Source: Leptospira ryugenii
GTDB taxonomy: Bacteria > Spirochaetota > Leptospiria > Leptospirales > Leptospiraceae
NCBI RefSeq assembly: GCF_003114855.1
Contig: NZ_BFBB01000001.1
Location: 97,514-161,513, forward strand
Reading direction: 5' to 3'
Length of the DNA: 64,000 nucleotides
Part shown: positions 56,464-64,000 of the stretch, piece by piece
Position numbering within the stretch: position 1 is the first letter of the stretch
How the letters are laid out: each line of letters begins with the position of its first letter
The notes under the pieces: generated by a model
Databases searched by the model: none
What the model was told of the DNA's origin: nothing
The model's input: the letters and a program-made list of their open reading frames with translations, nothing else
Program-made: the position numbers and the translations under genes

Positions 56464-58452
56464 GTGACCAAAGACTCCTCACCGTCTCACAAATACATAG
56501 TCTCTGATGATCCCTATCTGTCTGGGAAGCTGGTGGATTATCTTCCCAAAATCAATGCAAATATTATCTCGCTTGCAGACTTTTTCAGTCTTGATCTTGA
56601 ATCTTCCCAAACTATTTCAAAAGTATTATTTTATCTCTCTCGTTACGAATTAGAAAAATCTCATATAGAAATTCACCAATATCTAAAAACACATTCACTA
56701 GTTATGAGTTCTTTTTTGATAAGAGCTCCAATTGAGTATACTGGATTCCAATCGCTCTCTATCGAGGAAGATTTATTTTTTACGAATGTACCCGATGATG
56801 CACCAACCATTTTTTTGGTAAAAGCTATCGTCAATGCCTTCACTAGCCTCCAGATGATAGTGGATAAGTTTGAACTGCAAAAGCGTATCAATATTTCCAC
56901 AAACGAAATCTCAAAGTTAACTCGTATTGGAATCAGTTTAGCGAATGAAAAGGATTTTACAAAATTACTTCGCGATATTCTAACATCAGCACGAGAGATT
57001 TCCAATTCGGACTCTGGGTCTCTATACCTCGTTGAAAAAGATGAAAAAGGAAATCCAAGAAATCTTAGATTTAAAATTTCAGCTCTTGATCTTAACTCAG
57101 ATGAATTTATTTTACCTATCAACAAAAAGAGCATCGCTGGCTATGTAGCCTATACTGGCAAACAACTCAATATTCCAAATGTATATGAACTCTCCGATAA
57201 AGAAGAGTTTCATTTCAATAGTGAATTTGATAAAATGAGCAACTATTATTCCAAGTCAATGTTAGTTGTTCCAATGAAAGACCACCATGACGAAGTTGTT
57301 GGGGTCATTCAGCTTATCAATCGCAAAAAAAACTTTCATACAAAGTTAAGCCTAGAACAAATGAAGACCAATTTGGTCTTAGATTATGATAAATATTCTG
57401 AAGACTTAGTGATGGCTGTTGCAGGGCAAGCGGCCGTTGCCATACAAAACAATAACTTAGTGCATGAAATAGAAACCTTATTTGAAGGTTTTGTTACGGC
57501 AAGTGTCTCCGCCATAGAATCTAGGGATCCGACAACCTCAGGTCACTCATTTCGAGTAGCACAATATACGGTTGGATTGGCTGAGGCAGTCAATTCGATT
57601 GAAACTGGTCGATTTAAAGACATCCAATTCAGTCATTCTCAAATTAAAGAAATTCGGTATGCTTCGCTTCTGCATGACTTTGGAAAAGTAGGAGTCAGAG
57701 AAAAGGTACTCGTTAAGGCCAAAAAGTTAGAAGACTATGAGTTGGATTTGATACGGTGGAGATTTCATTTTATTCTGAAAGACGTAGAAGCCAAGTTATC
57801 TCACAAAAAAATCGAATATTTGAAAAAACATGGTAACAAAGGCTATACGGAGTTTGAAAAATCCATACAGTTAGAATATGAGCTCGAAAAAGAAAAACTC
57901 CACGAAATGGTACATGTGATTTCTCAATCAAATGAGCCATCTATTTTAGAAGAGGGCAATTCTCATTTCTTAGAAGAAATTTCAAAGTTAAGTTATGAAA
58001 CTACGGATGGTGGCCAAATTTCCCTTTTGCAACCTCGCGAGTTTAGTTTTTTATCTATCCGGAAGGGATCTTTGGATTTTGAAGAGCGGAGAGAGATTGA
58101 ATCCCATGTAGAACATACTTTCCAATTCTTAAGCAAAATCCCATGGACTAGAGAGCTAAAAATGGTGCCTTCCATTGCCCATGGACACCATGAAAAGTTA
58201 AACGGAAGCGGTTACCCAAGAGGGCTTACAGCAGTTGAGATCCCCGTGCAGGCCAAGATGATGGCCATTGCCGATATCTTTGATGCGCTAACCGACAAAG
58301 ATCGACCCTATAAAAAAGCAGTTCCTTTGGAGAGAGCTTTCGATATCTTAAAAATGGAAGTGAGAGACCAGCACATTGACGGAGATCTTTTAGATGTTTT
58401 TATCCAAAACAAAGTCTACGAAAAGATACTCAGCAAACGTTTGGAATCTTAG
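56464..58452 (+). CDS. GAF-HD-GYP c-di-GMP phosphodiesterase with long insert
   Basis: 662 residues. A GAF sensor (about 145-330, with [18 protein letters not shown] and VIQLINRKK) precedes an HD-GYP domain: [42 protein letters not shown] and [17 protein letters not shown]. All catalytic motifs are intact, so hydrolysis of c-di-GMP is likely. Between HD and GYP there are about 180 residues, against about 65 usually; the extra part (about 425-535) is charged and coiled-coil like. The start is GTG. It contrasts with the degenerate HD-GYP protein at 101-1570. Confidence 0.92.
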   Translation: MTKDSSPSHKYIVSDDPYLSGKLVDYLPKINANIISLADFFSLDLESSQTISKVLFYLSRYELEKSHIEIHQYLKTHSLVMSSFLIRAPIEYTGFQSLSIEEDLFFTNVPDDAPTIFLVKAIVNAFTSLQMIVDKFELQKRINISTNEISKLTRIGISLANEKDFTKLLRDILTSAREISNSDSGSLYLVEKDEKGNPRNLRFKISALDLNSDEFILPINKKSIAGYVAYTGKQLNIPNVYELSDKEEFHFNSEFDKMSNYYSKSMLVVPMKDHHDEVVGVIQLINRKKNFHTKLSLEQMKTNLVLDYDKYSEDLVMAVAGQAAVAIQNNNLVHEIETLFEGFVTASVSAIESRDPTTSGHSFRVAQYTVGLAEAVNSIETGRFKDIQFSHSQIKEIRYASLLHDFGKVGVREKVLVKAKKLEDYELDLIRWRFHFILKDVEAKLSHKKIEYLKKHGNKGYTEFEKSIQLEYELEKEKLHEMVHVISQSNEPSILEEGNSHFLEEISKLSYETTDGGQISLLQPREFSFLSIRKGSLDFEERREIESHVEHTFQFLSKIPWTRELKMVPSIAHGHHEKLNGSGYPRGLTAVEIPVQAKMMAIADIFDALTDKDRPYKKAVPLERAFDILKMEVRDQHIDGDLLDVFIQNKVYEKILSKRLES

Positions 58453-58457
58453 TTTTT

Positions 58458-59864
58458 TTAAATAAGATCCTCTTGGAATTCTTCACTGACTAGTTGATCA
58501 AAGTGCCTTCCTCTCTCTGAGAAGTTTTTGTATTGATCGAAGCTTGCGCAAGCAGGCGAAAATAGAACCGTAACAGGCAAGGTTAGATTATTTGTGATTG
58601 AATATTCTATTTTGGATTTGATCTCTTTTAGTACGGTTTGTACGGTATCGGCAAAGGTGAAATTTTGTTTCGGAGCTTCTTTACGAAATTTCTCTTCCCA
58701 AATTTTCGCTGCATTTCCATAGATCCATACTTCTGCATCTAAGTCTTTCCACTTCGCAAAAAATGGCGCAAGGCTTTCTTCTTTTGGTTCACCACCCAAA
58801 ATCAAGTATAGCCGATCTTCTTTGGAGAATCCATTTAGACCAGCCAACAAACTATTCATATTTGTAGATTTGGAATCATTGATAAAAGTTACATTTGGGT
58901 ACTTCGGCTTGGGGAGTTTTACTTTCGCATAACGATACGATAATCCTTCCATACTAATAAAAGAACTTTGGATGGTATCCGATTCTATTCCCAAACTTTC
59001 TGCAATTCCGATGGCAACCGCTAGGTTTTGTAAGTTATGGTCTCCGGGCAGGGGAAATGAATCTGTTGAGTAAACTGCCTGTTTCGTGATGATTTTTTTG
59101 GCTTTCCCTTGGATTTCTATGTCCTCTCCTGTTGCAGTTCCAAAAGTGAGAACCTTGGCTTTTACCCTTTCTGGTTTCTTTGGAAATTCATCCCATAAAT
59201 GAGATTGAGTGATAAAGGTGTGTCCCTCTGAACCCAAATCCGCAATTTTAGACTTCGCATAAAAATATCTTTCCATTGTTTTGTGCCTTTCCAAGTGATC
59301 TGTAGCCAAGTTTGTGATCGCCGATACCAAAGGATGGAGAGGAGGGGAGTCTTCGAGTTGGTAACTGGAAAGTTCAAGTACAACAAAATCCCAATTTCCT
59401 TTGCAGAAGGAAGTAAAAGGCTCACCTAAATTGCCGCCTACAGCGGAATTAGGAAATTTAGCACGAATTAAGTGGTAAGTAAGAGTGGTCGTGGTAGACT
59501 TTCCATCTGTTCCTGTTATCCCAATCAAATTTCCTGTATAAAACAAACGGCCTAAATAGATTTCCGAAAGAATGGGTTTTTGTTTTTTCTCTGCAAGGAG
59601 AAGTATAGGATGTTCAGGGGAAACGCCTGGGCTCTTGATTAATATTTCACTCGCTTCCACTGCCTCCTCGCTACGGGAATCATCGTAAAAGTTCGTCCAG
59701 AACGGGCTTAAGTTCTCCGGTTTTGAACGATCATAAAGGGAAACGATTTTGCCTTCATCGGCAAGGAGCTTTCCTGCCGATTCGCCTGAGATCCCTCCAC
59801 CGATCACTAAGAATTTGTGAAATGAAAGCAACTGATGTAGGCTTAAAGTCTGTAGAGAAAACAT
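58458..59864 (-). CDS. murD: UDP-N-acetylmuramoyl-alanine--glutamate ligase
   Basis: Adds D-glutamate to UDP-MurNAc-L-Ala in peptidoglycan synthesis. 468 residues: N-terminal UDP-binding start FLVIGGGISGESAGKLL, ATP loop GITGTDGKSTTTTLTYHLI (the usual GTNGKT has Asp here), ELSSYQLEDSP, and the C-terminal segment NDSKSTNMNSLLAGLN. Other mur and division genes are not adjacent, so it is separate from a dcw cluster. It is convergent with the HD-GYP gene. Confidence 0.94.
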   Translation of the reverse strand: MFSLQTLSLHQLLSFHKFLVIGGGISGESAGKLLADEGKIVSLYDRSKPENLSPFWTNFYDDSRSEEAVEASEILIKSPGVSPEHPILLLAEKKQKPILSEIYLGRLFYTGNLIGITGTDGKSTTTTLTYHLIRAKFPNSAVGGNLGEPFTSFCKGNWDFVVLELSSYQLEDSPPLHPLVSAITNLATDHLERHKTMERYFYAKSKIADLGSEGHTFITQSHLWDEFPKKPERVKAKVLTFGTATGEDIEIQGKAKKIITKQAVYSTDSFPLPGDHNLQNLAVAIGIAESLGIESDTIQSSFISMEGLSYRYAKVKLPKPKYPNVTFINDSKSTNMNSLLAGLNGFSKEDRLYLILGGEPKEESLAPFFAKWKDLDAEVWIYGNAAKIWEEKFRKEAPKQNFTFADTVQTVLKEIKSKIEYSITNNLTLPVTVLFSPACASFDQYKNFSERGRHFDQLVSEEFQEDLI

Positions 59865-59925
59865 TGATTGACAGTCCTTGAAAAATCAGTCATTTTGTAA
59901 AATCATATCTGAAACGGGTGGAACA

Positions 59926-60258
59926 GTGTTAAAACACGAGCTTAAAGATGGCAAACTAGTAGTTTATTTAGAAGGGCGTCTCGATGTCTCTGTCGCCAAC
60001 GATGTGGAAGAAGGACTTATGGACTTAATCGACAATGGCGGCCATCGGAAAGTTCTTTTGAATATGAAAGATGTTGAGTACATGTCATCTTCTGGCTTTC
60101 GAGCCTGCATTTCTACCTTACGAAAATTAAACTCCAAAGAAGGTGTTCTCAAAATTTCCAATATCAAACCTGCGGTGAAACGTATTTTTGATGTGATTGA
60201 ACTTACCTCACTCTTCGATATCCACGAAACAGAAGAGGCTGCTCTTAAGTCCTTTTAA
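59926..60258 (+). CDS. STAS-domain anti-sigma factor antagonist
   Basis: About 110 residues covering a single STAS domain: beta strand LVVYLEGRLDVSVANDV, then VLLNMKDVEYMSSSGFRACI with the phosphorylatable serine position, and a C-terminal helix. It is the SpoIIAA/RsbV-like partner of an anti-sigma kinase. GTG at 59926 begins the domain and has GGTGGA nearby; a TTG at 59878 would add 16 residues. trpC follows at once. Confidence 0.88.
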   Translation: MLKHELKDGKLVVYLEGRLDVSVANDVEEGLMDLIDNGGHRKVLLNMKDVEYMSSSGFRACISTLRKLNSKEGVLKISNIKPAVKRIFDVIELTSLFDIHETEEAALKSF

Positions 60259-60263
60259 GAGGT
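60259..60263 (+). promoter_or_regulatory. Ribosome binding site that decides the trpC start (ACG)
   Basis: GAGGT directly follows the STAS stop and lies six bases before ACG at 60270, where the conserved TrpC N-terminus starts. The same arrangement occurs at topA. Confidence 0.65.
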
Positions 60264-60269
60264 CTATTT

Positions 60270-61034
60270 ACGAACCCTATCTTACAATCCATCGTAAACA
60301 CGAAAGAGAGAGAAATTAAGAATATCTCTCTTTCCTCGCTTCCCAAACGTGCGATTCCTGTGTATCCTTTTGCGGAAAGACTCAAGTCCGATAGGCTGAC
60401 CATCATTGCAGAATGCAAAAAAGGCTCACCTAGTGCGGGCGTTTTACGAGCCGACTACAATGCCAAGTCCATAGCGAAAGTCTATTCTGACAGTGGAGCC
60501 AGTGCCATTTCAGTCCTTACAGATCGAGATTATTTTTTTGGCTCTTTATCGGATCTCTCTGAAGTCGCAACTTCTGTTGCCTTGCCAGTGATCCGCAAAG
60601 ACTTTATCATCGATGAATCACAAATTGAGGAAGCCTACGCTTATGGGGCATCTGCTATCCTTCTCATTGTCCGCATTTTGGATCAAAAGAGGTTAGGGGA
60701 ACTCTTTCAATTTGCAAAAGGAAAAGGATTGGGTGTACTTGTCGAAACGCATAACCGAGAAGAGGTGGAGAGGTGTCTTTCCTTAGGAATCGACGTCATA
60801 GGTATCAATACTCGAGACTTGGATACCTTTACCATCCACCCAGAACTGGTGGAGGAACTAGCACCTTTGGTTCCGAAGACAAAGGTCTGTGTTGCTGAAT
60901 CTGGCATCCAAGGACCCGAGGATTTTTTCCAATACCAAAGTAAAGTAGACTCAGTGCTCATTGGGACTTATTTTATGAAACAAGCGGACATTGCATCCGC
61001 CTTTTCGGGATTACTTAACAAATCCCTCATATAG
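60270..61034 (+). CDS. trpC: Indole-3-glycerol phosphate synthase, apparent ACG start codon
   Basis: Closes the indole ring in tryptophan synthesis. From ACG at 60270 it has 254 residues, the normal length. The N-terminal helix (NPILQSIVNTKEREIKN) is that of TrpC and matches the family IVxxK pattern. The TIM-barrel catalytic segments are IIAECKKGSPSAG, SVLTDRDYFFGS, VIRKDFIID, GINTRDLDT and VAESGIQGPED. No ATG, GTG or TTG lies in frame between the STAS stop and GTG at 60360, which would remove 30 conserved residues. Confidence 0.88.
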   Translation, partial: TNPILQSIVNTKEREIKNISLSSLPKRAIPVYPFAERLKSDRLTIIAECKKGSPSAGVLRADYNAKSIAKVYSDSGASAISVLTDRDYFFGSLSDLSEVATSVALPVIRKDFIIDESQIEEAYAYGASAILLIVRILDQKRLGELFQFAKGKGLGVLVETHNREEVERCLSLGIDVIGINTRDLDTFTIHPELVEELAPLVPKTKVCVAESGIQGPEDFFQYQSKVDSVLIGTYFMKQADIASAFSGLLNKSLI

Positions 61035-61039
61035 AAATA

Positions 61040-61057
61040 GAAGCCACTCTGGGCTTC
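61040..61057. terminator. Weak hairpin between convergent trpC and dehydrogenase genes
   Basis: GAAGCC and GGCTTC form a six-pair stem with a six-base loop. There is no clear T-run on either strand, so it may be a weak bidirectional terminator or simply processed RNA. Confidence 0.3.
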
Positions 61058-61065
61058 CATTCGTT

Positions 61066-61818
61066 CTAAAGTTTTTCCAATTTCTTTGATTCTATCCACT
61101 GGTAGATTTTAAATGGAAAGAATAGAAACCTATCAAAGAATCGAGTGAGTTGAAAGATAAGGGAAGGATATACAGACTCTGCGTCGGAACGGATTCCATT
61201 TACAATCTTTTTGGCAACCGTACTTGCTGCTTGGCTCGGAAAAGGAATAGGAACCTTTTCTCCGGCTGCATTGAAAAATTGAGTTCTAGTGGCAATCGGA
61301 TAGACAACCATAATCTTCGAGTCGTGTTTCATCTCATACCGATACGCGCTCATAAACGAATGAACAGCAGCTTTTGTGGATGAATAAATCGCATAACCAG
61401 GCAAGGCCAAATGGCTCATAGCGGAGGCAGTCACAACAAAAAGAAATGGATTTTGTAAAGTCCGATTCAATTCGCAGACAGTAAAAATTGGTGAATATAC
61501 GTTTGTTTTGTAAATTTTATCTATACGCATCCAATCTGATTTTTGGATCCTTTCATAATATGCGAAGCCTGCGTTCGCGATAAAAATATCGATCCCACCA
61601 ATCAATCTTTCTGCTTCTTTGATCAAATGGCGTAGATTCGTTTCATCTGAGGTATCTGATTGGATGGGAATGACTTGATCATTGGACGGAATGCCTTCAA
61701 TTTTCAAATCAGCGGCAAGAATTTTAACTCCTGTAAAACTCTGTAGCTGTGATAGTAATTCTTTCCCAATGCCAGATCCTGCGCCAGTGAGAACAATGCG
61801 TTTGTGATTGATATCCAT
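61066..61818 (-). CDS. Short-chain dehydrogenase/reductase
   Basis: About 250 residues of the classical SDR family: NAD(P) motif LTGAGSGIGKELLSQL, the NAG strand IFIANAGFAYYE, and catalytic tyrosine and lysine in YAIYSSTKAAVHSF. A serine precedes them in VVTASAMSH. A basic C-terminal extension may associate with the membrane. The substrate is unknown. ATG at 61818 is favoured over 61824. Confidence 0.88.
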   Translation of the reverse strand: MDINHKRIVLTGAGSGIGKELLSQLQSFTGVKILAADLKIEGIPSNDQVIPIQSDTSDETNLRHLIKEAERLIGGIDIFIANAGFAYYERIQKSDWMRIDKIYKTNVYSPIFTVCELNRTLQNPFLFVVTASAMSHLALPGYAIYSSTKAAVHSFMSAYRYEMKHDSKIMVVYPIATRTQFFNAAGEKVPIPFPSQAASTVAKKIVNGIRSDAESVYPSLIFQLTRFFDRFLFFPFKIYQWIESKKLEKL

Positions 61819-61944
61819 TCGCACAATCTTTGGGCAAACTCTTGTTCTGCAAAGTACAATACTAACAGACTACCTGATTCCCATTTGGCTGAGAAATAAA
61901 AAATAGATGAACGAGTTTTGCTTTGGTTCAGATAGGAGGCAGAA

Positions 61945-62013
61945 ATGGATCGGACATTCTGTTACCCGAAGCTTTCTGGATTTCTAGACTCAGAAGACAA
62001 TTTACAATTTTAA
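61945..62013 (+). CDS. Possible 22-residue small protein or leader peptide
   Basis: A perfect AGGAGG lies five bases before ATG at 61945. The short frame (starting MDRTFCYPKLSGFLD) ends at TAA 62011-62013, 29 bases before the chemotaxis-receptor gene. The strength of the ribosome binding site, better than that of most genes here, is the main support. No function is known; it may be a leader peptide affecting the receptor gene. The rest of the 61819-62042 stretch shows nothing I can name. Confidence 0.4.
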   Translation: MDRTFCYPKLSGFLDSEDNLQF

Positions 62014-62042
62014 ATCAAAATTAGATTCTGGAGCAAGTTGTT

Positions 62043-63845
62043 ATGAATCAAGACTCGAATCGTTTGGTTTGGAAGCTCACAGCTGCGATAGAAGCCCCCT
62101 TGTATCTTTTGATCTTCCCCTATTTTATCAATTTCTGTTTTTTCTCATCTACCTTGGATTCAGACTTGTTGCTCAAGTTATCCTTAGTTGGAACATTTTT
62201 GTCTCTGATTCCTCTAAGCTTAGGAATTGCGCTTCGGTTCAAGAGATTGAAATCATTGCTTAGGTTTTATGACATTGACGAAGTAGATAAACTCAGAAAA
62301 ATCAAACGAAAATTTTTGGAGCACCCTCGATGGGAAGCTAAGGTCATCGTTGTTCGATGGATTGTTTCCATTTTCTCTTTTTCACTTGTATCATATTTAC
62401 TTTTACCGATTCACCTTGAACAACTCTTAATGCTTCCCTATGCATGTTTGATGTTGGTTCCCATTATTTATCTATCTTTCTTTTTTCAGTCAGAGGTTTA
62501 TTTATCTCCATTGCTGAAATCTAGAAAATTATCACAAATCTCTGTAGCAACGGACTCTTTACGACTTTTCGCAATCAGCCGCAGAAATTTGTTTACGATG
62601 CTTGCTGTCAGCATCTTACCTATTCTGACCTTTGCGTACTATTTTTATCTGATTTTTTTGACAAATTTTCAATCCACATACTGGATGATTCAACTACCAT
62701 TAGTCTTTTCTTTGATGTTAGGTATCATTCTATACTCAAGTATAGTGGGTAGCAAGTCTATCAATGATGATATTGAGAACTTAAATGTAGCCATTGACTG
62801 GCTGTCCAAAGGTGAGTTGGTTGATAGAGTTCCACAACTTTCATCTAGCCATTTGAGTGTTACCATTGCTAAACTAAATACCTTTATTGATTCACTCAGT
62901 GGATACTTTAATACTGCAAAATCAGAAGCTCATCTTCTCTTAGAGATCTCAAAACAAATTTTAGACAGAGGCGATTTGATCCAAAGCCAGGTTTCCTCTG
63001 AAAAATCAAAATTGGAATCCACATCCACTTCCGTTACTGAAATCCAAAGCTCAGCGAAAACAACCTATGATCGGATTCTTTCGCAAACTACAAAAACCAA
63101 TTATATCGCAGACGAGTTGACACTTGTTGATGACGAAATGAGTTTTTTATCAAAGAATGCTTCTGATTTGAATGCCTCCACTCTTCGGTCAATGGAGACT
63201 CTCGAAAGTGAGAGAAAGGCAATCACAAAGGCTCTTGAAAAAGTAGAAACCATGAATCGTATGGGCGATGAAATCCAATCTACCATTTCAATAGTCGAGG
63301 ATATAGCAGATAGGGTCAATTTACTGTCGTTAAATGCATCTATCGAAGCTGCAAGGGCAGGCAATATGGGCAGGGGTTTTGCAGTAGTTGCACAAGAAGT
63401 GTCCCGTTTGGCAGACGAAACCGCAAAGAATATCGAAGAGATAAAAAAGGTAGTGAAGCTTTCTCAATCTGCATCAAGAGAAAGTTTGCAATCTATGAAA
63501 GAAATAGTTTATTCGAATGAAGAGGTGAAATCAAAGTTTGAAGAGATTTCGAAAGTAGTGCGCATGTTTGGTGAAATAAGTGAAAAGAATGCAAATAATT
63601 TGGCTACATTAAAGCATCTGCTTACCGATTTTCGGTCAGATGCGGAAAAGATCTCACATGAAATGAAGACACAAACAGAATTGACAAAGGTTTCAGAAAG
63701 CAACTTACACTCGCTATGGGAAAACCATTCTAGTATCTCGGCAACCTTCCAAGAGATTTCGGAGGAGGCTTTGCGTTTAAGTCAAGTTTCCGAATCCATG
63801 GAAAAGATCGTGGCTCAATTCCAATTCCATGGGGCAGAAGATTGA
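62043..63845 (+). CDS. Methyl-accepting chemotaxis protein with multi-helix membrane region
   Basis: 600 residues. About six hydrophobic helices (residues 10-232) form the sensor instead of the common two-helix periplasmic domain. A HAMP-like region (about 235-290) and a cytoplasmic signalling coiled coil follow. The signalling tip reads RVNLLSLNASIEAARAGNMG then RGFAVVAQEVSRLADET, which contacts CheA and CheW. The ligand is unknown. GGAG precedes the ATG at nine bases. Confidence 0.92.
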   Translation: MNQDSNRLVWKLTAAIEAPLYLLIFPYFINFCFFSSTLDSDLLLKLSLVGTFLSLIPLSLGIALRFKRLKSLLRFYDIDEVDKLRKIKRKFLEHPRWEAKVIVVRWIVSIFSFSLVSYLLLPIHLEQLLMLPYACLMLVPIIYLSFFFQSEVYLSPLLKSRKLSQISVATDSLRLFAISRRNLFTMLAVSILPILTFAYYFYLIFLTNFQSTYWMIQLPLVFSLMLGIILYSSIVGSKSINDDIENLNVAIDWLSKGELVDRVPQLSSSHLSVTIAKLNTFIDSLSGYFNTAKSEAHLLLEISKQILDRGDLIQSQVSSEKSKLESTSTSVTEIQSSAKTTYDRILSQTTKTNYIADELTLVDDEMSFLSKNASDLNASTLRSMETLESERKAITKALEKVETMNRMGDEIQSTISIVEDIADRVNLLSLNASIEAARAGNMGRGFAVVAQEVSRLADETAKNIEEIKKVVKLSQSASRESLQSMKEIVYSNEEVKSKFEEISKVVRMFGEISEKNANNLATLKHLLTDFRSDAEKISHEMKTQTELTKVSESNLHSLWENHSSISATFQEISEEALRLSQVSESMEKIVAQFQFHGAED

Positions 63846-64000
63846 ATCTCTCCCTTCTCATCGGAAAAAAAATATGTCGCATTCATTGCTTTCGAATCTT
63901 TTCTTTAAAAATGATTTGACTGCTTGCGGTACTTTCCAACAATGGAAAAACAGCCGATGTAGAGTAGCCGGGAGGCGAGCTAGCAAAGGCCAAAGAAGAT
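63846..64000 (+). other. Unassigned 3' end of window, possible promoter
   Basis: This stretch holds no gene I can support. TTGACT at 63916-63921 resembles a -35 box, with AACAAT 16 bases on as a poor -10. The last 60 bases are more GC rich and could start a structured RNA or a protein (one frame stays open to the edge from TTG at 63916), but both are cut off. Confidence 0.25.

Noticed and set aside
60360..61034. trpC starting at GTG 60360
   Set aside because: Upstream in-frame codons encode a normal TrpC N-terminal helix preceded by GAGGT, so this start truncates the gene.
1..64000. CRISPR arrays, insertion sequences, prophage or toxin-antitoxin genes
   Set aside because: I saw no regularly spaced repeats, transposase or integrase motifs, or small paired toxin genes.

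Overview
The window is a gene-dense piece of core chromosome from a Leptospira species. The evidence is a spirochaete-type FlgE whose cross-linking residue is serine 179, a mitochondrial-EFG1-like elongation factor G, a hemA-hemC/D-hemB-hemL operon with an unusually short HemA, a PhaR-type regulator, a spirochaetal lipobox, and base composition near 40% G+C by eye. That composition fits the saprophytic (L. biflexa-like) species better than the pathogens; the clade assignment is inference. I see no insertion sequence, prophage, CRISPR array or integrase.

Layout. 1-11.2 kb: the tail of a probable nucleotidyl cyclase, a degenerate HD-GYP protein, an acyl-CoA dehydrogenase, a carotenoid-type FAD oxidoreductase, homoserine kinase, a DsbA-like protein, malate dehydrogenase, and a divergent hydrolase/MarR pair sharing a double operator. 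11.2-15.7 kb: a compact minus-strand run (LysM/M23 protein, amidohydrolase, two cyclic-nucleotide-binding proteins, tRNA-Arg(CCT), prmC). 15.8-25.4 kb: fusA, a TrkH/KtrB potassium channel subunit, a membrane-protein/UbiA/thioredoxin operon, hypothetical genes, phaR and cysK. 25.4-32 kb: topA and the convergent haem operon. 32-35.5 kb: msrB, RNase P RNA, a NERD/P-loop protein and a lipoprotein. 35.5-49.1 kb: a complete assimilatory sulfate module. It covers uptake (sbp, cysT, cysW, cysA), activation (cysD, cysN), APS reduction (cysH), sulfite reduction (cysJ, cysI) and siroheme synthesis (cobA and a Met8-like gene). A hybrid histidine kinase sits inside it. 49.3-53 kb: flagellar hook genes fliK-flgD-flgE. 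53-64 kb: a TPR/methyltransferase-like protein with a membrane partner, a GAF/HD-GYP phosphodiesterase, murD, a STAS protein, trpC, a short-chain dehydrogenase and a multi-TM chemotaxis receptor.

Three observations stand out. First, topA and trpC each have a GAGGT ribosome binding site followed at normal spacing by ACG, not ATG, exactly where the conserved N-terminus begins. Neither has an in-frame ATG, GTG or TTG that would keep the conserved N-terminus. Both ACG codons lie in the context TACGAA. Second, a 22-bp element (20/22 identical) occurs between cobA and cysJ and again upstream of sbp, and suggests a sulfur regulon operator. Third, the start codons of the hydrolase/MarR pair flank two 23-bp inverted repeats whose centres are 21 bp apart, a textbook autoregulatory operator.

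No similarity searches were run. Names rest on motifs and overall resemblance, and start codons were chosen from ribosome binding sites and conserved N-termini.
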